DNA from: an uncultured Muribaculaceae bacterium | GTDB lineage: Bacteria > Bacteroidota > Bacteroidia > Bacteroidales > Muribaculaceae | Direction: 5' to 3' | Length of the DNA stretch: 34,787 nucleotides | Assembly (NCBI GenBank): GCA_910577585.1 | Contig: CAJTNN010000026.1 | Span: forward strand, 1 to 34,787 | In this document: positions 7,734 to 15,531 of the stretch, in pieces | How positions within the stretch are numbered: position 1 is the first letter of the stretch | Layout of the letters: each line of letters begins with the position of its first letter | The notes under the pieces: model-generated | Seen by the model: only the letters and a program-made list of their open reading frames with translations | Told to the model about the DNA's origin: nothing | Database searches by the model: none | Position numbers and translations under genes: made by a program

Positions 7734-9101
7734 ATGGCACAGAAACCCTCCATACCCAAAGGTACACGTGACTTCTCACCGATTGAGATGGCACGCCGCA
7801 ACTATATCTTCGATACCATCCGCGAAGCCTTCGGGCTCTTTGGATACAAACAGATTGAGACCCCCTCGATGGAGAATCTCTCTACCTTGATGGGTAAATA
7901 TGGCGAGGAGGGCGACAAGCTGCTGTTTAAGATTTTGAATTCGGGCGACTTCATGAAGAGCGTCAACCATGCCGATATCGAGAATGGCAATCTGCCGAAA
8001 CTCACCAATCAACTTTGCGAGAAGGGACTGCGCTATGACCTGACAGTCCCCTTCGCCCGCTTTGTGGTGCAGCACCGCGCAGATCTGCAGATGCCCTTCA
8101 AGCGCTTTCAGATTCAGCCCGTGTGGCGTGCCGACCGTCCGCAGAAGGGTCGCTACCGCGAGTTCTATCAGTGCGACGCCGATGTGGTCGGCTCAGACTC
8201 TCTTCACAATGAAGTCGAGCTGCTCTCGCTGATTGATTTCGTTATGGTACGGCTCGGAATCAATGTGGCCATCAAGCTTAACAACCGCAAGATTCTTGCC
8301 GGCATAGCCGAGGTGCTCGGTGCTGAAGATAAGATTGTGGATATCACGGTGGCCATCGACAAGATTGACAAAATCGGACTTGAGAATGTCAACAGGGAGC
8401 TCCTTGAAAAGGGATTGTCGGAAGATGCCATCTCGCGTCTCGAACCGATACTGACCCTCACCGGCAGTAATGCCGAGAAACTCGACCGTCTGGGCTCGCT
8501 GCTCTCAGCATCTGAAGAGGGAATGAAGGGTCTGGCTGAACTGCGCGAAGTGCTCGAAGGTATTGAGGCCCTCGAGCCGAAAGCTGATGTGGAGGTAGAC
8601 TTCTCGCTTGCACGCGGACTGAACTATTACACCGGCACAATCATCGAGGTCAAGGCCAAAGATGTAGAGATAGGCAGCATCACCGGCGGTGGTCGCTATG
8701 ATAATCTGACAGGAGTGTTCGGTATGCCCGGACTCTCCGGCGTAGGCATAAGCTTCGGAGCCGACCGCATATATGATGTGCTCAATCAGCTCAATCTCTA
8801 TCCCGATGAGATTTCGGCCTCGGTCAAGGTGCTCTTCATCAATTTTGGGAAGGCCGAGGCGCGCCGCGCAGAGCAAATCATAGCCGTGCTGCGCCGCGCC
8901 GGTATCAGCGCTCAGCTCTATCCGGATGCTGCCAAGATGAAGAAGCAGATGAACTATGCCAATGCCGAGGGGGTGCCGTATGTGGCCATAATCGGCGAAG
9001 ATGAACTCAAGGATGGCAAGGTGACGCTCAAGAATATGTCGACGGGCGACCAGCAGCAACTCACATCCGAAGAACTTGTGGAGCTTCTGGGTGCCAAATA
9101 A
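7734..9101 (+). CDS. hisS: Histidyl-tRNA synthetase
   Basis: This 455-residue class II aminoacyl-tRNA synthetase charges tRNA-His with histidine in the cytoplasm. Visible landmarks are the N-terminal PKGTRDFSP, motif 1 region (YKQIETPSMENL), motif 2 with the KGRYREFYQCDADVVG loop beginning near residue 134, the histidine-specific HisA signature ARGLNYYTGT near residue 290, and motif 3 (GGGRYDNL ... GISFGADRI). The C-terminal anticodon-binding domain (VLFINFGKAEARRAEQI ... NYANAEGVPYVAIIGEDEL) is complete, and length matches the family. It starts a plus-strand series: the 407-aa gene begins 32 nt after its stop and the phosphatase follows 47 nt after that, so the three may be co-transcribed. 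Confidence 0.96.
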   Translation: MAQKPSIPKGTRDFSPIEMARRNYIFDTIREAFGLFGYKQIETPSMENLSTLMGKYGEEGDKLLFKILNSGDFMKSVNHADIENGNLPKLTNQLCEKGLRYDLTVPFARFVVQHRADLQMPFKRFQIQPVWRADRPQKGRYREFYQCDADVVGSDSLHNEVELLSLIDFVMVRLGINVAIKLNNRKILAGIAEVLGAEDKIVDITVAIDKIDKIGLENVNRELLEKGLSEDAISRLEPILTLTGSNAEKLDRLGSLLSASEEGMKGLAELREVLEGIEALEPKADVEVDFSLARGLNYYTGTIIEVKAKDVEIGSITGGGRYDNLTGVFGMPGLSGVGISFGADRIYDVLNQLNLYPDEISASVKVLFINFGKAEARRAEQIIAVLRRAGISAQLYPDAAKMKKQMNYANAEGVPYVAIIGEDELKDGKVTLKNMSTGDQQQLTSEELVELLGAK

Positions 9102-9133
9102 GGCCCGGCAGCTGCATTAAAGACAGTTTACTG

Positions 9134-10357
9134 ATGAAAGATCTGATCAGCGAGCAGCAATTCATGCTCAAGCAGCCCTCGGCACCTCGGCGCACACCGA
9201 GCGATGCCTTCTACTTCAGACTCTCCAACCGGTTGGCCACCATCATCGAGAGCAGACATCTGCTTGCAGGGTGGGATCAATCACTGCGTCTGAGAGTGGC
9301 TCTGGCCCTGACTGGGTATATCCAGGATATTCTGACCGATGCGGGGATATGGCGGTCGTTTACAGAGCGCTGCCATGTGCTCTATGGTTGTTATGTGCCG
9401 TTCTATCCTGAGCCTGAGGATTATATCCCGCATGAACTCAATGAGATAGATGTGAGATTCCTCATATGGTATACACTGTCGATGAACAGCGATGAGCGCC
9501 GGGTGTGGAACCCGGCCGACCCCGCCATCGAAGAGGCCTCACGTCAGCTCCATGCCGAACTCGACAGAGTCTATGATGACCCTGACACCCCGATGCCTGA
9601 TGACTACAACATTGCCAAAGGACTCGAGGTGGCAAATCCGGAAGAGGCCGATGAGGTGTTTCACTTCGGACATTGGCTCTTCATGCATTGTTATCTGATG
9701 ACCCCGGCTTATGCAATGACCCTGGCTCAGATAATGAGCGATCCCGAATTGCGCAAGGGGCAGGACATGGAGCGACTGCGGAAGGTGCTCGAGGAGTCGA
9801 TGATGGATGACCCCACCGGCCCGCTGGCCCTCTATCTACATGAGTGGCTCTATCTGATACTCGAAGGGAAGATGCCGCCGGCCCCCAAGCGTAGTCAGAG
9901 TGATGAGGAGGAAGCTGAAGACCATCCATGGTATACGGCATTCATGCGGGCAAATGACGGAGTGCCTATCCGGTTCTTCCATACCTACGCCGAGCTCAAC
10001 CGCTTCTTTATCGAAGCTCTGGGCTGGGATGAAGGTGAGAATCTTCCGCACCTCAAGAATGCGTCGGATTTCGTGTTGCTCGTAAATCAGAAGAAGGGTA
10101 TGCTCTGTGCGGCAGGCGTGGCGAAATGTATCCGTCTGCCCGAGAATCCCTGCTATGATGCTGAGTTTGCCCGCGAGAATGCAATCGACCTTCTGACTGT
10201 GCGTGGAGTTTGCCCGGCCGACCTCCTGCATTATGTGCTTGAGCGGAAGGGATTGCCCGATGCACACTTCCCCGGCACTGCAGATGCCGGGCTTGTGGAG
10301 CGCAATGCCGACTTCATAGCCCGCTGCTATCTGCAGAAATACTATCGCGGCGACTGA
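9134..10357 (+). CDS. Uncharacterised cytoplasmic protein
   Basis: I do not recognise a function for this 407-residue protein. There is no signal peptide or membrane segment. It is rich in acidic and aromatic residues and mainly helical in appearance. An N-terminal helical region (LSNRLATIIESRHLLAGW, RVALALTGYIQDILTDAGIW) is followed by YVPFYPEPEDYIPHELNEID, a His-rich stretch FHFGHWLFMHCYLM (residues about 176-189), an acidic linker (SQSDEEEAEDHPW) and a C-terminal domain (YAELNRFFIEALGW ... LVNQKKGMLCAAGVAKCI ... NAIDLLTVRGVCPADLL). It resembles Bacteroidales DUF-type proteins (DUF3843 came to mind, from memory only). It sits 32 nt after hisS and may be in its transcript. Confidence 0.8.
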   Translation: MKDLISEQQFMLKQPSAPRRTPSDAFYFRLSNRLATIIESRHLLAGWDQSLRLRVALALTGYIQDILTDAGIWRSFTERCHVLYGCYVPFYPEPEDYIPHELNEIDVRFLIWYTLSMNSDERRVWNPADPAIEEASRQLHAELDRVYDDPDTPMPDDYNIAKGLEVANPEEADEVFHFGHWLFMHCYLMTPAYAMTLAQIMSDPELRKGQDMERLRKVLEESMMDDPTGPLALYLHEWLYLILEGKMPPAPKRSQSDEEEAEDHPWYTAFMRANDGVPIRFFHTYAELNRFFIEALGWDEGENLPHLKNASDFVLLVNQKKGMLCAAGVAKCIRLPENPCYDAEFARENAIDLLTVRGVCPADLLHYVLERKGLPDAHFPGTADAGLVERNADFIARCYLQKYYRGD

Positions 10358-10404
10358 CCCTCCCCCTCATCGCCGGCTTTGAAATCTATCTGACTTTATC
10401 ATAC

Positions 10405-11688
10405 ATGAAAATCTCAAGAATTCTTACGATGCTCGCGCTCAGTGCAGCAGCACTCGGCGCGCAGGGGCAGACTACCCGTGAGGAGATGGCTGCCGACCTT
10501 AACAAGACCGGAGGCGTATACTACGCCTATCCGGTGACTGAAAGCCACAACACCCCGGCTCCGAAGGGTTATGAACCTTTCTATGTGTCGCATTACGGGC
10601 GCCATGGCTCGCGTTATCTAATCTCTGACCGCGATTATAAGTGGGTGGCCGATAAATTGCATGAGGCTGATGCAGCGGGTGCGTTGACTCCTCTCGGCGT
10701 CGATGTCATGCAGCGTGTGGATTCGCTGATGCAGGAGACCCGACTGCGCGGCGGCGACCTTTCGCCGCTCGGAGTGCGTCAGCACCGAGGCATAGCAGAA
10801 CGTATGTATGCGGCGTATCCACAGGTGTTTCGTAATGATGCCGAAGTGTCGGCCCGAAGCACTCTCGTGGTGAGATGCGTGCTCTCGATGGATGCTTTCT
10901 GCGAGCGCCTCAAGGAGCTGAATCCGCGTTTGCAGATGACTCGCGAATCATCGCAGCGCTATATGGATTATCTCTGCCATCACTCTGATGCCAGCAATGC
11001 ATGGCGCGATGATCCCAATAATTATAAAGAGGAGTACCGCAAGTTTGAGGAGAGTCATACCAATCCTGACCGCCTGATGTCGACGCTCTTCTCAGACCCG
11101 AAATTCATAGCCCGCAATGTCAATCCGCATGAGATGATGTGGGGCCTTTACTGGATTGCCTCAGGCATGCAGGATGTGGAGACAGATCTGACATTCTATG
11201 ACATCTTCACTGGCGATGAGCTTTTTGATCTGTGGCAGTGCTTCAACTATCGTTTTTATGCCGGTGATGGCAATTATGCGGGGAGCGATGGGCTGATAAT
11301 CTACAATGCAGCCCCCTTGCTCCGCAATATCATTGAGAGTGCTGACGCTGCTATTGCCTCCGCCAAACCTTCGGCTACATTGCGCTTCGGGCATGACGGC
11401 AACCTTATACCTCTGGCGGCCCTGATGCATCTTGAGGGGTGCGACTTGGTAGAGGAGGACCCTGAAAAGTTCTACACGGCATTCTCTGATTGGAAAGTAG
11501 CTCCGATGGCCGGCAATATGCAGATGATATTCTTCCGCGACCCGCGCCATCCCGAAAAGGATGTGCTCGTGAAATTCATGCTAAATGAAGAGGAGAAGCG
11601 CATACCGGTTGAGACTGCCGACTTCCCCTTCTATCGCTGGGATGATGTGAAAGAGTATTACCAGACACAAGTGCTCACACGCGATTGA
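10405..11688 (+). CDS. Secreted histidine acid phosphatase (MINPP/phytase-like)
   Basis: This is a 427-residue branch-2 histidine phosphatase. A signal peptide spans residues 1-22 (LALSAAALGAQGQ), so the enzyme acts in the periplasm or at the cell surface. The catalytic motif is RHGSR at residues 66-70 in YVSHYGRHGSRYLIS, where His67 would be phosphorylated. The proton-donor motif is HD in LRFGHDGNLIPL at about residues 326-337. Conserved arginines are in LSPLGVRQHRGIAERM and VSARSTLVVRCVLSM. This arrangement matches multiple inositol-polyphosphate phosphatase-like enzymes of Bacteroides rather than small phosphoglycerate mutases. Phytate or another phosphomonoester is a plausible substrate, but that is family inference. 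Two hairpins follow the gene (11696-11781). Confidence 0.85.
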   Translation: MKISRILTMLALSAAALGAQGQTTREEMAADLNKTGGVYYAYPVTESHNTPAPKGYEPFYVSHYGRHGSRYLISDRDYKWVADKLHEADAAGALTPLGVDVMQRVDSLMQETRLRGGDLSPLGVRQHRGIAERMYAAYPQVFRNDAEVSARSTLVVRCVLSMDAFCERLKELNPRLQMTRESSQRYMDYLCHHSDASNAWRDDPNNYKEEYRKFEESHTNPDRLMSTLFSDPKFIARNVNPHEMMWGLYWIASGMQDVETDLTFYDIFTGDELFDLWQCFNYRFYAGDGNYAGSDGLIIYNAAPLLRNIIESADAAIASAKPSATLRFGHDGNLIPLAALMHLEGCDLVEEDPEKFYTAFSDWKVAPMAGNMQMIFFRDPRHPEKDVLVKFMLNEEEKRIPVETADFPFYRWDDVKEYYQTQVLTRD

Positions 11689-11695
11689 AAAATGT

Positions 11696-11725
11696 GGGGC
11701 ACCGTTGTGAATTCATCGGTGCCCC
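11696..11725 (+). terminator. Stem-loop after the phosphatase gene
   Basis: A 9-bp GC-rich stem (GGGGCACCG 11696-11704 with 11717-11725) around a 12-nt loop begins 7 nt past the phosphatase stop. It is likely an intrinsic terminator or 3' stabiliser for the plus-strand transcript. Confidence 0.65.
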
Positions 11726-11731
11726 GCTTAA

Positions 11732-11781
11732 ATAGTCTGCACCTCCATCTGGCCATTTGGCCTGACGGAGGTGCAGACTAT
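11732..11781. terminator. Second stem-loop between convergent genes
   Basis: A perfect 15-bp stem (11732-11746 with 11767-11781) has a loop that itself contains GGCCATTTGGCC. It is followed on the plus strand by ATTTTGA and lies 21 nt before the stop of the minus-strand glycosyltransferase. It can terminate either transcript. Confidence 0.7.
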
Positions 11782-11801
11782 ATTTTGAGAGGGGGAGAGA
11801 A

Positions 11802-12530
11802 TCAGTTAAGGCGTCCGGTTATGGCCCGCAACCGCAGTTTACAGACTCCGAACACTGCTTCGCCGAATATTCCTGAGTTCATCTTGCTTGTGCCGAGCTG
11901 GCGATTGACAAAGATAATCGGATGCTCTACAATCTTGAATCCAAGTTTATGGGCCTTGAACTTCATCTCAATCTGGAATGCGTAGCCTTTGAACTCGATT
12001 TTATCGAGATTGATGGTCTCGAGCACCTTGCGGCGGTAGCATACAAAGCCGGCAGTGCTGTCGCGCAGGGTCATGCGTGTGATAGTGCGCACATAGGCAG
12101 ATGCGAAGTATGACATCAGTACGCGTCCCATGGGCCAGTTGACTACATTCACACCTGAGATGTAGCGTGAGCCCACACATACATCGGCCCCCCGGTCTTT
12201 GCATGTGTGGTAGAGATGCGTCAGGTCGGCTGGATTATGCGAGAAATCGGCATCCATCTCAATGATGAATTGATAGTCGCGTTTAAGAGCCCATTTGAAG
12301 CCATGGATATAGGCTGTGCCGAGGCCAAGTTTACCCTTGCGGGTTTCAAGATTGACACGCCCGGGATATTGCTTCATTTTTGATCTGACAGCATCGGCAG
12401 TGCCATCCGGCGAACCATCATCAATGATGAGCAGGTCGAACCCATCGGGGAGCGCCATGACCGTGTCAATCATCTTCTCGATGTTTTCGATTTCGTTGTA
12501 TGTGGGTATAATTACCAGAACGTCACTCAT
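11802..12530 (-). CDS. Polyprenol monophosphomannose synthase-like GT2 glycosyltransferase
   Basis: This 242-residue family 2 glycosyltransferase has the DPM1 pattern. The N-terminus is VLVIIPTYNEIENI, followed by IIDDGSPDGT (residues 35-44), KGKLGLGTAYIHGF, the metal-binding DAD of EMDADFSHNP (residues 91-100), GSRYISGVNVVNWPMGR and the acceptor-side segment LRDSTAGFVCYRR. The C-terminus has no hydrophobic anchor, so it is of the short, soluble or peripheral type. Members transfer mannose (or another sugar) from a nucleotide sugar to a polyprenyl phosphate at the inner face of the cytoplasmic membrane, feeding protein or glycan glycosylation. In Bacteroidetes this could supply the general O-glycosylation system, which is inference. 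The sugar cannot be read from sequence. Confidence 0.88.
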   Translation of the reverse strand: MSDVLVIIPTYNEIENIEKMIDTVMALPDGFDLLIIDDGSPDGTADAVRSKMKQYPGRVNLETRKGKLGLGTAYIHGFKWALKRDYQFIIEMDADFSHNPADLTHLYHTCKDRGADVCVGSRYISGVNVVNWPMGRVLMSYFASAYVRTITRMTLRDSTAGFVCYRRKVLETINLDKIEFKGYAFQIEMKFKAHKLGFKIVEHPIIFVNRQLGTSKMNSGIFGEAVFGVCKLRLRAITGRLN

Positions 12531-12660
12531 AAGTTGCTATGATTAACTTCACGGGAGTGAAAATGGGATGATATCAACAATGTTGTCCTAACAACTTCGT
12601 TATCTCATCAGTCGGCGGGTTCAATTTACAAATTGACTTATCTTCACTCTCACCAAAGTG

Positions 12661-12668
12661 CAAAGTTA
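12661..12668 (-). promoter_or_regulatory. Possible -7 box for the glycosyltransferase
   Basis: On the minus strand TAACTTTG matches TAnnTTTG and lies about 130 nt before the ATG at 12530. I do not see a good TTTG at the expected upstream distance, so support is partial. Confidence 0.4.
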
Positions 12669-12780
12669 GCAAAAAAACATGAGAAACAGGGTTGGCCGGT
12701 GGTATTTTTTTTAGATGTCGTGGTATTGCCAATTGCCGATTGCATATGGCAGTTGTGTAGTGCACTTATATAAGGGCTCT

Positions 12781-13806
12781 TTAAAAAGCCACGTTGAATT
12801 TGCGCAGCATCTCTACGGGGTGATAAGATTCCTTTGCATAACGCAATCCCGGGTCGCCGGCGTCATCCTCACGGTTGATATATTGTATTTCGGGATGCAG
12901 CCCGCACATATATGCTGCAAATGACTTGTTGATCATCTCAAATCCGCCCGGCACATCGCGCAGAGCCTTTTCGATATGAATGAAGAGGGTATCACCCTTG
13001 ATGTCGCCGATTGTGAAGGCAAGCAAGTTGCCTTGTGCATCGCGGAGGACGCCACCGGAGAGTACAGGGTCGGCATCGGCCATATATCCAAGCATCTCAC
13101 GGTTGAGTTGTCGTTCGGTAGTGGCCATCGGTGTGTCATCACCTTCAGCATCAATCGCGTCCATAAATTGCAATGCCTCGGGCACATCATCGGGCGTCAT
13201 GGGTGAGAATGTGTAGTCTGGATATGCAGCGAGAAACTGATTGACATGATTGCGCTTTTTCCCATATTTCTTACCTGACAGAGTCGACAGTGATGCAGCC
13301 GAGTAAAGATAATCGGCCCAATCAGGGAGTTCCTCAACCGATGAAGGCTGCAGATCCCGGAATTCATCGATGGCGTATTCAGGCACGGCACTGAATATCA
13401 AAGGTATCCCTTCGGCAATGCAATAGTCTTTAAGGATGGCCACACTCATCGACAATGGCATTTTGCCCACCGGCAATGAGAACGCCACCTTCGAGACATC
13501 GCTTTCGACCCGGCCTTTGATAAAAAGTGTATCATTCAGAATAGCAAATTCATAGTGAAAATAATCCACCCACATCAAGGTACCGCCATACGAGAAATCA
13601 GTGGTGCGTCCGGATTCTCTCTGCAGGAAACTCCATACCAATTGCATGTTGTCGGGGGTGATGCGTTTGAAATCGAGTTGGGCCGCCAGCGCCTTTTCTG
13701 CTTCCGAAGCAAAAGAATGTCGGTGCAAATCATTGCAAAATGTATAATAATCAGAGGCGGCAGCCGAGGCGATGGCCGGCGAACGCAGAATCATATGGTT
13801 GTTCAT
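12781..13806 (-). CDS. DUF2156 (LPG-synthase-C-like, GNAT-fold) protein
   Basis: This 341-residue soluble protein resembles the DUF2156 / phosphatidylglycerol-lysyltransferase C-terminal family. Landmarks are the N-terminal segment FKRITPDNMQLVWSFLQ, the FSYGGTLMWVDYF block (residues about 72-85), YLYSAASLSTLSGKKYGKKRNHVNQF with its basic patch, and the C-terminal half with GGVLRDAQGNLLAFTIGD and FIHIEKALRDVPGGFEMINKSFA ending in YINREDDAGDPGLR, a common family signature. It has no membrane domain, unlike full MprF. It may transfer an aminoacyl or acyl group, but substrate is unknown. ATG 13806 is used; ATG 13794 (MILRSP) is a possible alternative. Regulatory signals were not clear. Confidence 0.82.
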   Translation of the reverse strand: MNNHMILRSPAIASAAASDYYTFCNDLHRHSFASEAEKALAAQLDFKRITPDNMQLVWSFLQRESGRTTDFSYGGTLMWVDYFHYEFAILNDTLFIKGRVESDVSKVAFSLPVGKMPLSMSVAILKDYCIAEGIPLIFSAVPEYAIDEFRDLQPSSVEELPDWADYLYSAASLSTLSGKKYGKKRNHVNQFLAAYPDYTFSPMTPDDVPEALQFMDAIDAEGDDTPMATTERQLNREMLGYMADADPVLSGGVLRDAQGNLLAFTIGDIKGDTLFIHIEKALRDVPGGFEMINKSFAAYMCGLHPEIQYINREDDAGDPGLRYAKESYHPVEMLRKFNVAF

Positions 13807-14130
13807 AGTGGGATACTTTATAAATTATATAATCAAAAATTGTGCCAGTCCACGGCTGCGTCATCCATGGCTTTATAGAGTGTAGCGAGTAGGTAACAGC
13901 GAGATAATTCAGCTGACATCTACGAGTCTCGCTTGCATTCAGCCCGGAGCTGGCATGTAAGTATCTTTTGAGGGATACTTACTTGGTTTCGACTATATAA
14001 CATCTTGCAGGTGCCTGTGGTTTGAGGCTCAGCTCAATCATCCTGCCGGTAGGGTTGAGAGCCTCGAGATGGGAGAAGATAGTTGATGGTGACTCGCAGA
14101 CGTCATGAGAGAGAAATGGCCTATAAAATC
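13807..14130. other. Intergenic region with hairpins and a possible gene remnant
   Basis: No intact gene is present. A minus-strand frame stays open from about 14128 to a TAA at 13979-13981 (about 50 codons, no good start) and reads with protein-like composition (for example PSTIFSHLEALNPTGRMIEL), so it may be the end of a decayed gene. A stem GAGGCTC (14024-14030) / GAGCCTC (14059-14065) and a short palindrome at 13957-13982 are also here. Confidence 0.35.
13957..13982. repeat. Minimal palindrome related to family B element ends
   Basis: GTAAGTATC and GATACTTAC flank a short TTTTGAGG centre. Its right half (TTTTGAGGGATACTTA) differs by one base from the right end of the element at 24443-24629 (TTTTGAGAGATACTTA). 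It may be a collapsed copy in which only the ends remain, or an unrelated small hairpin. Confidence 0.45.
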
Positions 14131-14160
14131 AAAAGGCCATCCTTCGCAGGATAGCCTTTT
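14131..14160 (-). terminator. Terminator of the tRNA-Arg transcript
   Basis: AAAAGGCCATCC and GGATAGCCTTTT form a stem around TTCGCA. On the minus strand it is followed by TTTTGATTTT. The stem runs up to the encoded CCA end of the first tRNA gene, leaving almost no trailer. Confidence 0.75.
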
Positions 14161-14236
14161 GGTGATCCGTGCAGGATTCAAACCTGCAACCTTCTGATCC
14201 GTAGTCAGATGCTCTATTCAGTTGAGCTAACGGACC
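14160..14236 (-). tRNA. tRNA-Arg(ACG), copy downstream in transcript
   Basis: On the minus strand a full cloverleaf can be drawn: acceptor GGTCCGT/ACGGATC, D-arm with AGCTCAACTGAATAGAGC, anticodon loop CTACGGA giving ACG, and T-arm GCAGG TTTGAATC CTGC. A73 is followed by encoded CCA. The gene is identical to the neighbouring copy at 14298-14374, and the ACG anticodon (read as ICG) serves CGU/CGC/CGA. Confidence 0.96.
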
Positions 14237-14297
14237 GCTCATGTAGTAAAATATCCTATGTATACTTTCCAATTGTCGTCACGACAATGCTTGTCCT

Positions 14298-14374
14298 TGG
14301 TGATCCGTGCAGGATTCAAACCTGCAACCTTCTGATCCGTAGTCAGATGCTCTATTCAGTTGAGCTAACGGACC
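14298..14374 (-). tRNA. tRNA-Arg(ACG), copy first in transcript
   Basis: This tRNA gene is identical in sequence to 14160-14236, again with encoded CCA. A 61-nt spacer separates the two copies. A near-consensus promoter lies 46 nt upstream of this copy, so both tRNAs are probably cut from one short precursor ending at the hairpin 14131-14160. Confidence 0.96.
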
Positions 14375-14419
14375 AAGTCAGCAATTTGAGAAGCAATCGT
14401 TGTTTCTCGTTTGCGAGTG

Positions 14420-14451
14420 CAAAGTTACAACATATTTCTGAACTGACCAAA
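14420..14451 (-). promoter_or_regulatory. Bacteroidetes-type promoter of the tRNA-Arg pair
   Basis: On the minus strand TTTG (14451-14448), a 20-nt spacer and TAACTTTG (14427-14420) match the -33 TTTG / -7 TAnnTTTG pattern exactly. It is 46 nt before the first tRNA. Confidence 0.7.
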
Positions 14452-14691
14452 TTTTTTGACTAAAAATTTTAACATTTTTGTGTCGTATCTGGATAATATG
14501 ATGTAATTCAGCTGGATAAGGACTTACAGAAAAATCCGGTTTCGCGCGCTTGAATTTTAGCTCGGCTTCATAGTTGTCGCGATCGGTGGTTGAGAGCGTT
14601 GCGAGTCGACCAACTTTTTCAAGTTTTGTAAATAGGTTGCTGTGGTCAGTGAAAGCCACATTCTGAGTAGTTCCCATATTCTTAATATTAT

Positions 14692-14888
14692 ATAAGTAGT
14701 TGCGAAGAATTAAACATCATAAGTGATTCTTTTTCAAAGAATGATTTGAACAATAATTTTACTTTCTCTTCGGCGCTTTTTGCCGTCATCGTCAGTCGCT
14801 TAGCTCGCTAAGCTCCTTCCTCCCCCGGCAAAAATCACTCGAAGATAAAGCAAAATTATTTGTTCATTAATTCTTCGCAACTACTTAT
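14692..14888 (-). mobile_element. Palindromic element, family C, full-length copy
   Basis: Perfect 22-bp terminal inverted repeats (14692-14713 and 14867-14888; inner 20 nt AAGTAGTTGCGAAGAATTAA). The arms continue as imperfect pairing (GAACAA-TAATTTTA with CAAAATTATTTGTTC) into a GC-rich hairpin core at 14768-14844. That core shares TAGCGAGCTAAGCGACTGAC and most flanking bases with the copy at 24443-24629, although the terminal repeats are different. The left arm carries an extra AT-rich insert near 14716-14745. It lies inside the Rpn nuclease gene; precise removal of the 193 nt 14694-14886 restores the frame. No gene is encoded. Confidence 0.8.
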
Positions 14889-15527
14889 CCATTTATCACA
14901 TTCAGTATCACACTCCTCCTCTACATTTTTGAAGAAGGGGAGCTGGATAAATACGTAACGTGTGAGATTGTCGATAGTTCGCTTTGTCATATCATCTGTG
15001 AGGCTGATATGTGTCACCGGTTTTTCCTCAAGTTCATTGAGTTTGAAATTGCAGAAGAAGACACCAATGACTGGTGTCAGCTCATAATCCCATTCCACAC
15101 CCAGTTCATTTTTGCCATGGAATCCTTGTTCTGAAATTGCCCTTGACACGTAATATATTGCTCGATGATAGAAATGTCGTTGCTCATTCTTCTGCATCTC
15201 AACGATGAACCTATGGCCACGTGAGGTCTGGCATAACAGGTCGTAACGTATGCCTTTGCCGTCGTGACGCTCGTGAAGGCGTTCATTGTTGAGGTACTTT
15301 AATGATACAATATCGCGCAAATCAGGATAATCTTCAAATAGAAGTTGTTTAAACTTTTTACGAAAAATATAAAATGTAGAGATTTTTTCTTCAAGCGCAA
15401 TCTTAATTAATATTTTGGCATCTTTCGACCCTCTTGATCGGTCGCAATGCCCGCATTGCTCCCTCTTCAAGAGTCGAAACCTGCTCAAAATCTTAATTAA
15501 CCTTGCACTTGAAAAAAGTTTAAACAA
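14856..15527 (-). CDS. Rpn/PD-(D/E)XK nuclease fragment with element-derived N-terminus
   Basis: This 223-codon open frame is what remains readable of the interrupted nuclease gene. Its first about 60 codons are translated from the inserted element at 15341-15531 (Lys/Phe/Leu-rich, ending YIFRKKFKQ), and the true family sequence begins at LLFEDYPDLRDIVSLKYLNN. The middle holds the nuclease core (GIRYDLLCQTSRGHRFIVEMQKNEQ) and the helices after it. The last about ten codons (SSCEELMNK) come from the right end of the second element at 14692-14888. The family N-terminus (MAEYIDP ...) and C-terminal helical region lie outside. A product would lack conserved ends, so activity is doubtful. Confidence 0.6.
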   Translation of the reverse strand: MFKLFSSARLIKILSRFRLLKREQCGHCDRSRGSKDAKILIKIALEEKISTFYIFRKKFKQLLFEDYPDLRDIVSLKYLNNERLHERHDGKGIRYDLLCQTSRGHRFIVEMQKNEQRHFYHRAIYYVSRAISEQGFHGKNELGVEWDYELTPVIGVFFCNFKLNELEEKPVTHISLTDDMTKRTIDNLTRYVFIQLPFFKNVEEECDTECDKWISSCEELMNK

Positions 15528-15531
15528 CTTC
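15341..15531 (-). mobile_element. Palindromic element, family A, full-length copy (191 bp)
   Basis: Ends are GAAGTTGTTTAAACTTTTT (15341) and its complement closing at 15531. Inner arms pair again (GCAATCTTAATTAA with TTAATTAACCTTGC) and lead to a GC-rich core at 15413-15490. That core aligns almost without gaps to the cores of the copies at 14768-14844 and 24487-24563 (minus strand: TTTTGAG..., GGAGC-AATGC-GG-GCATTGC-GAC..., ending GCCAAAA), though the hairpin letters differ in a compensating way. It interrupts the Rpn nuclease gene between codons for FFNS and LFED; exact removal restores the frame, and no target duplication is visible. No gene is encoded. Confidence 0.85.

Noticed and set aside
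12575..12600. TGTTGTCCTAACAACTTCG as an element end
   Set aside because: It matches family A only over ACAACTTC, too short to separate from chance.
14131..14374. CRISPR-like direct repeats
   Set aside because: The repeated 77-nt units are two identical tRNA-Arg genes; no regular repeat-spacer array exists in the window.
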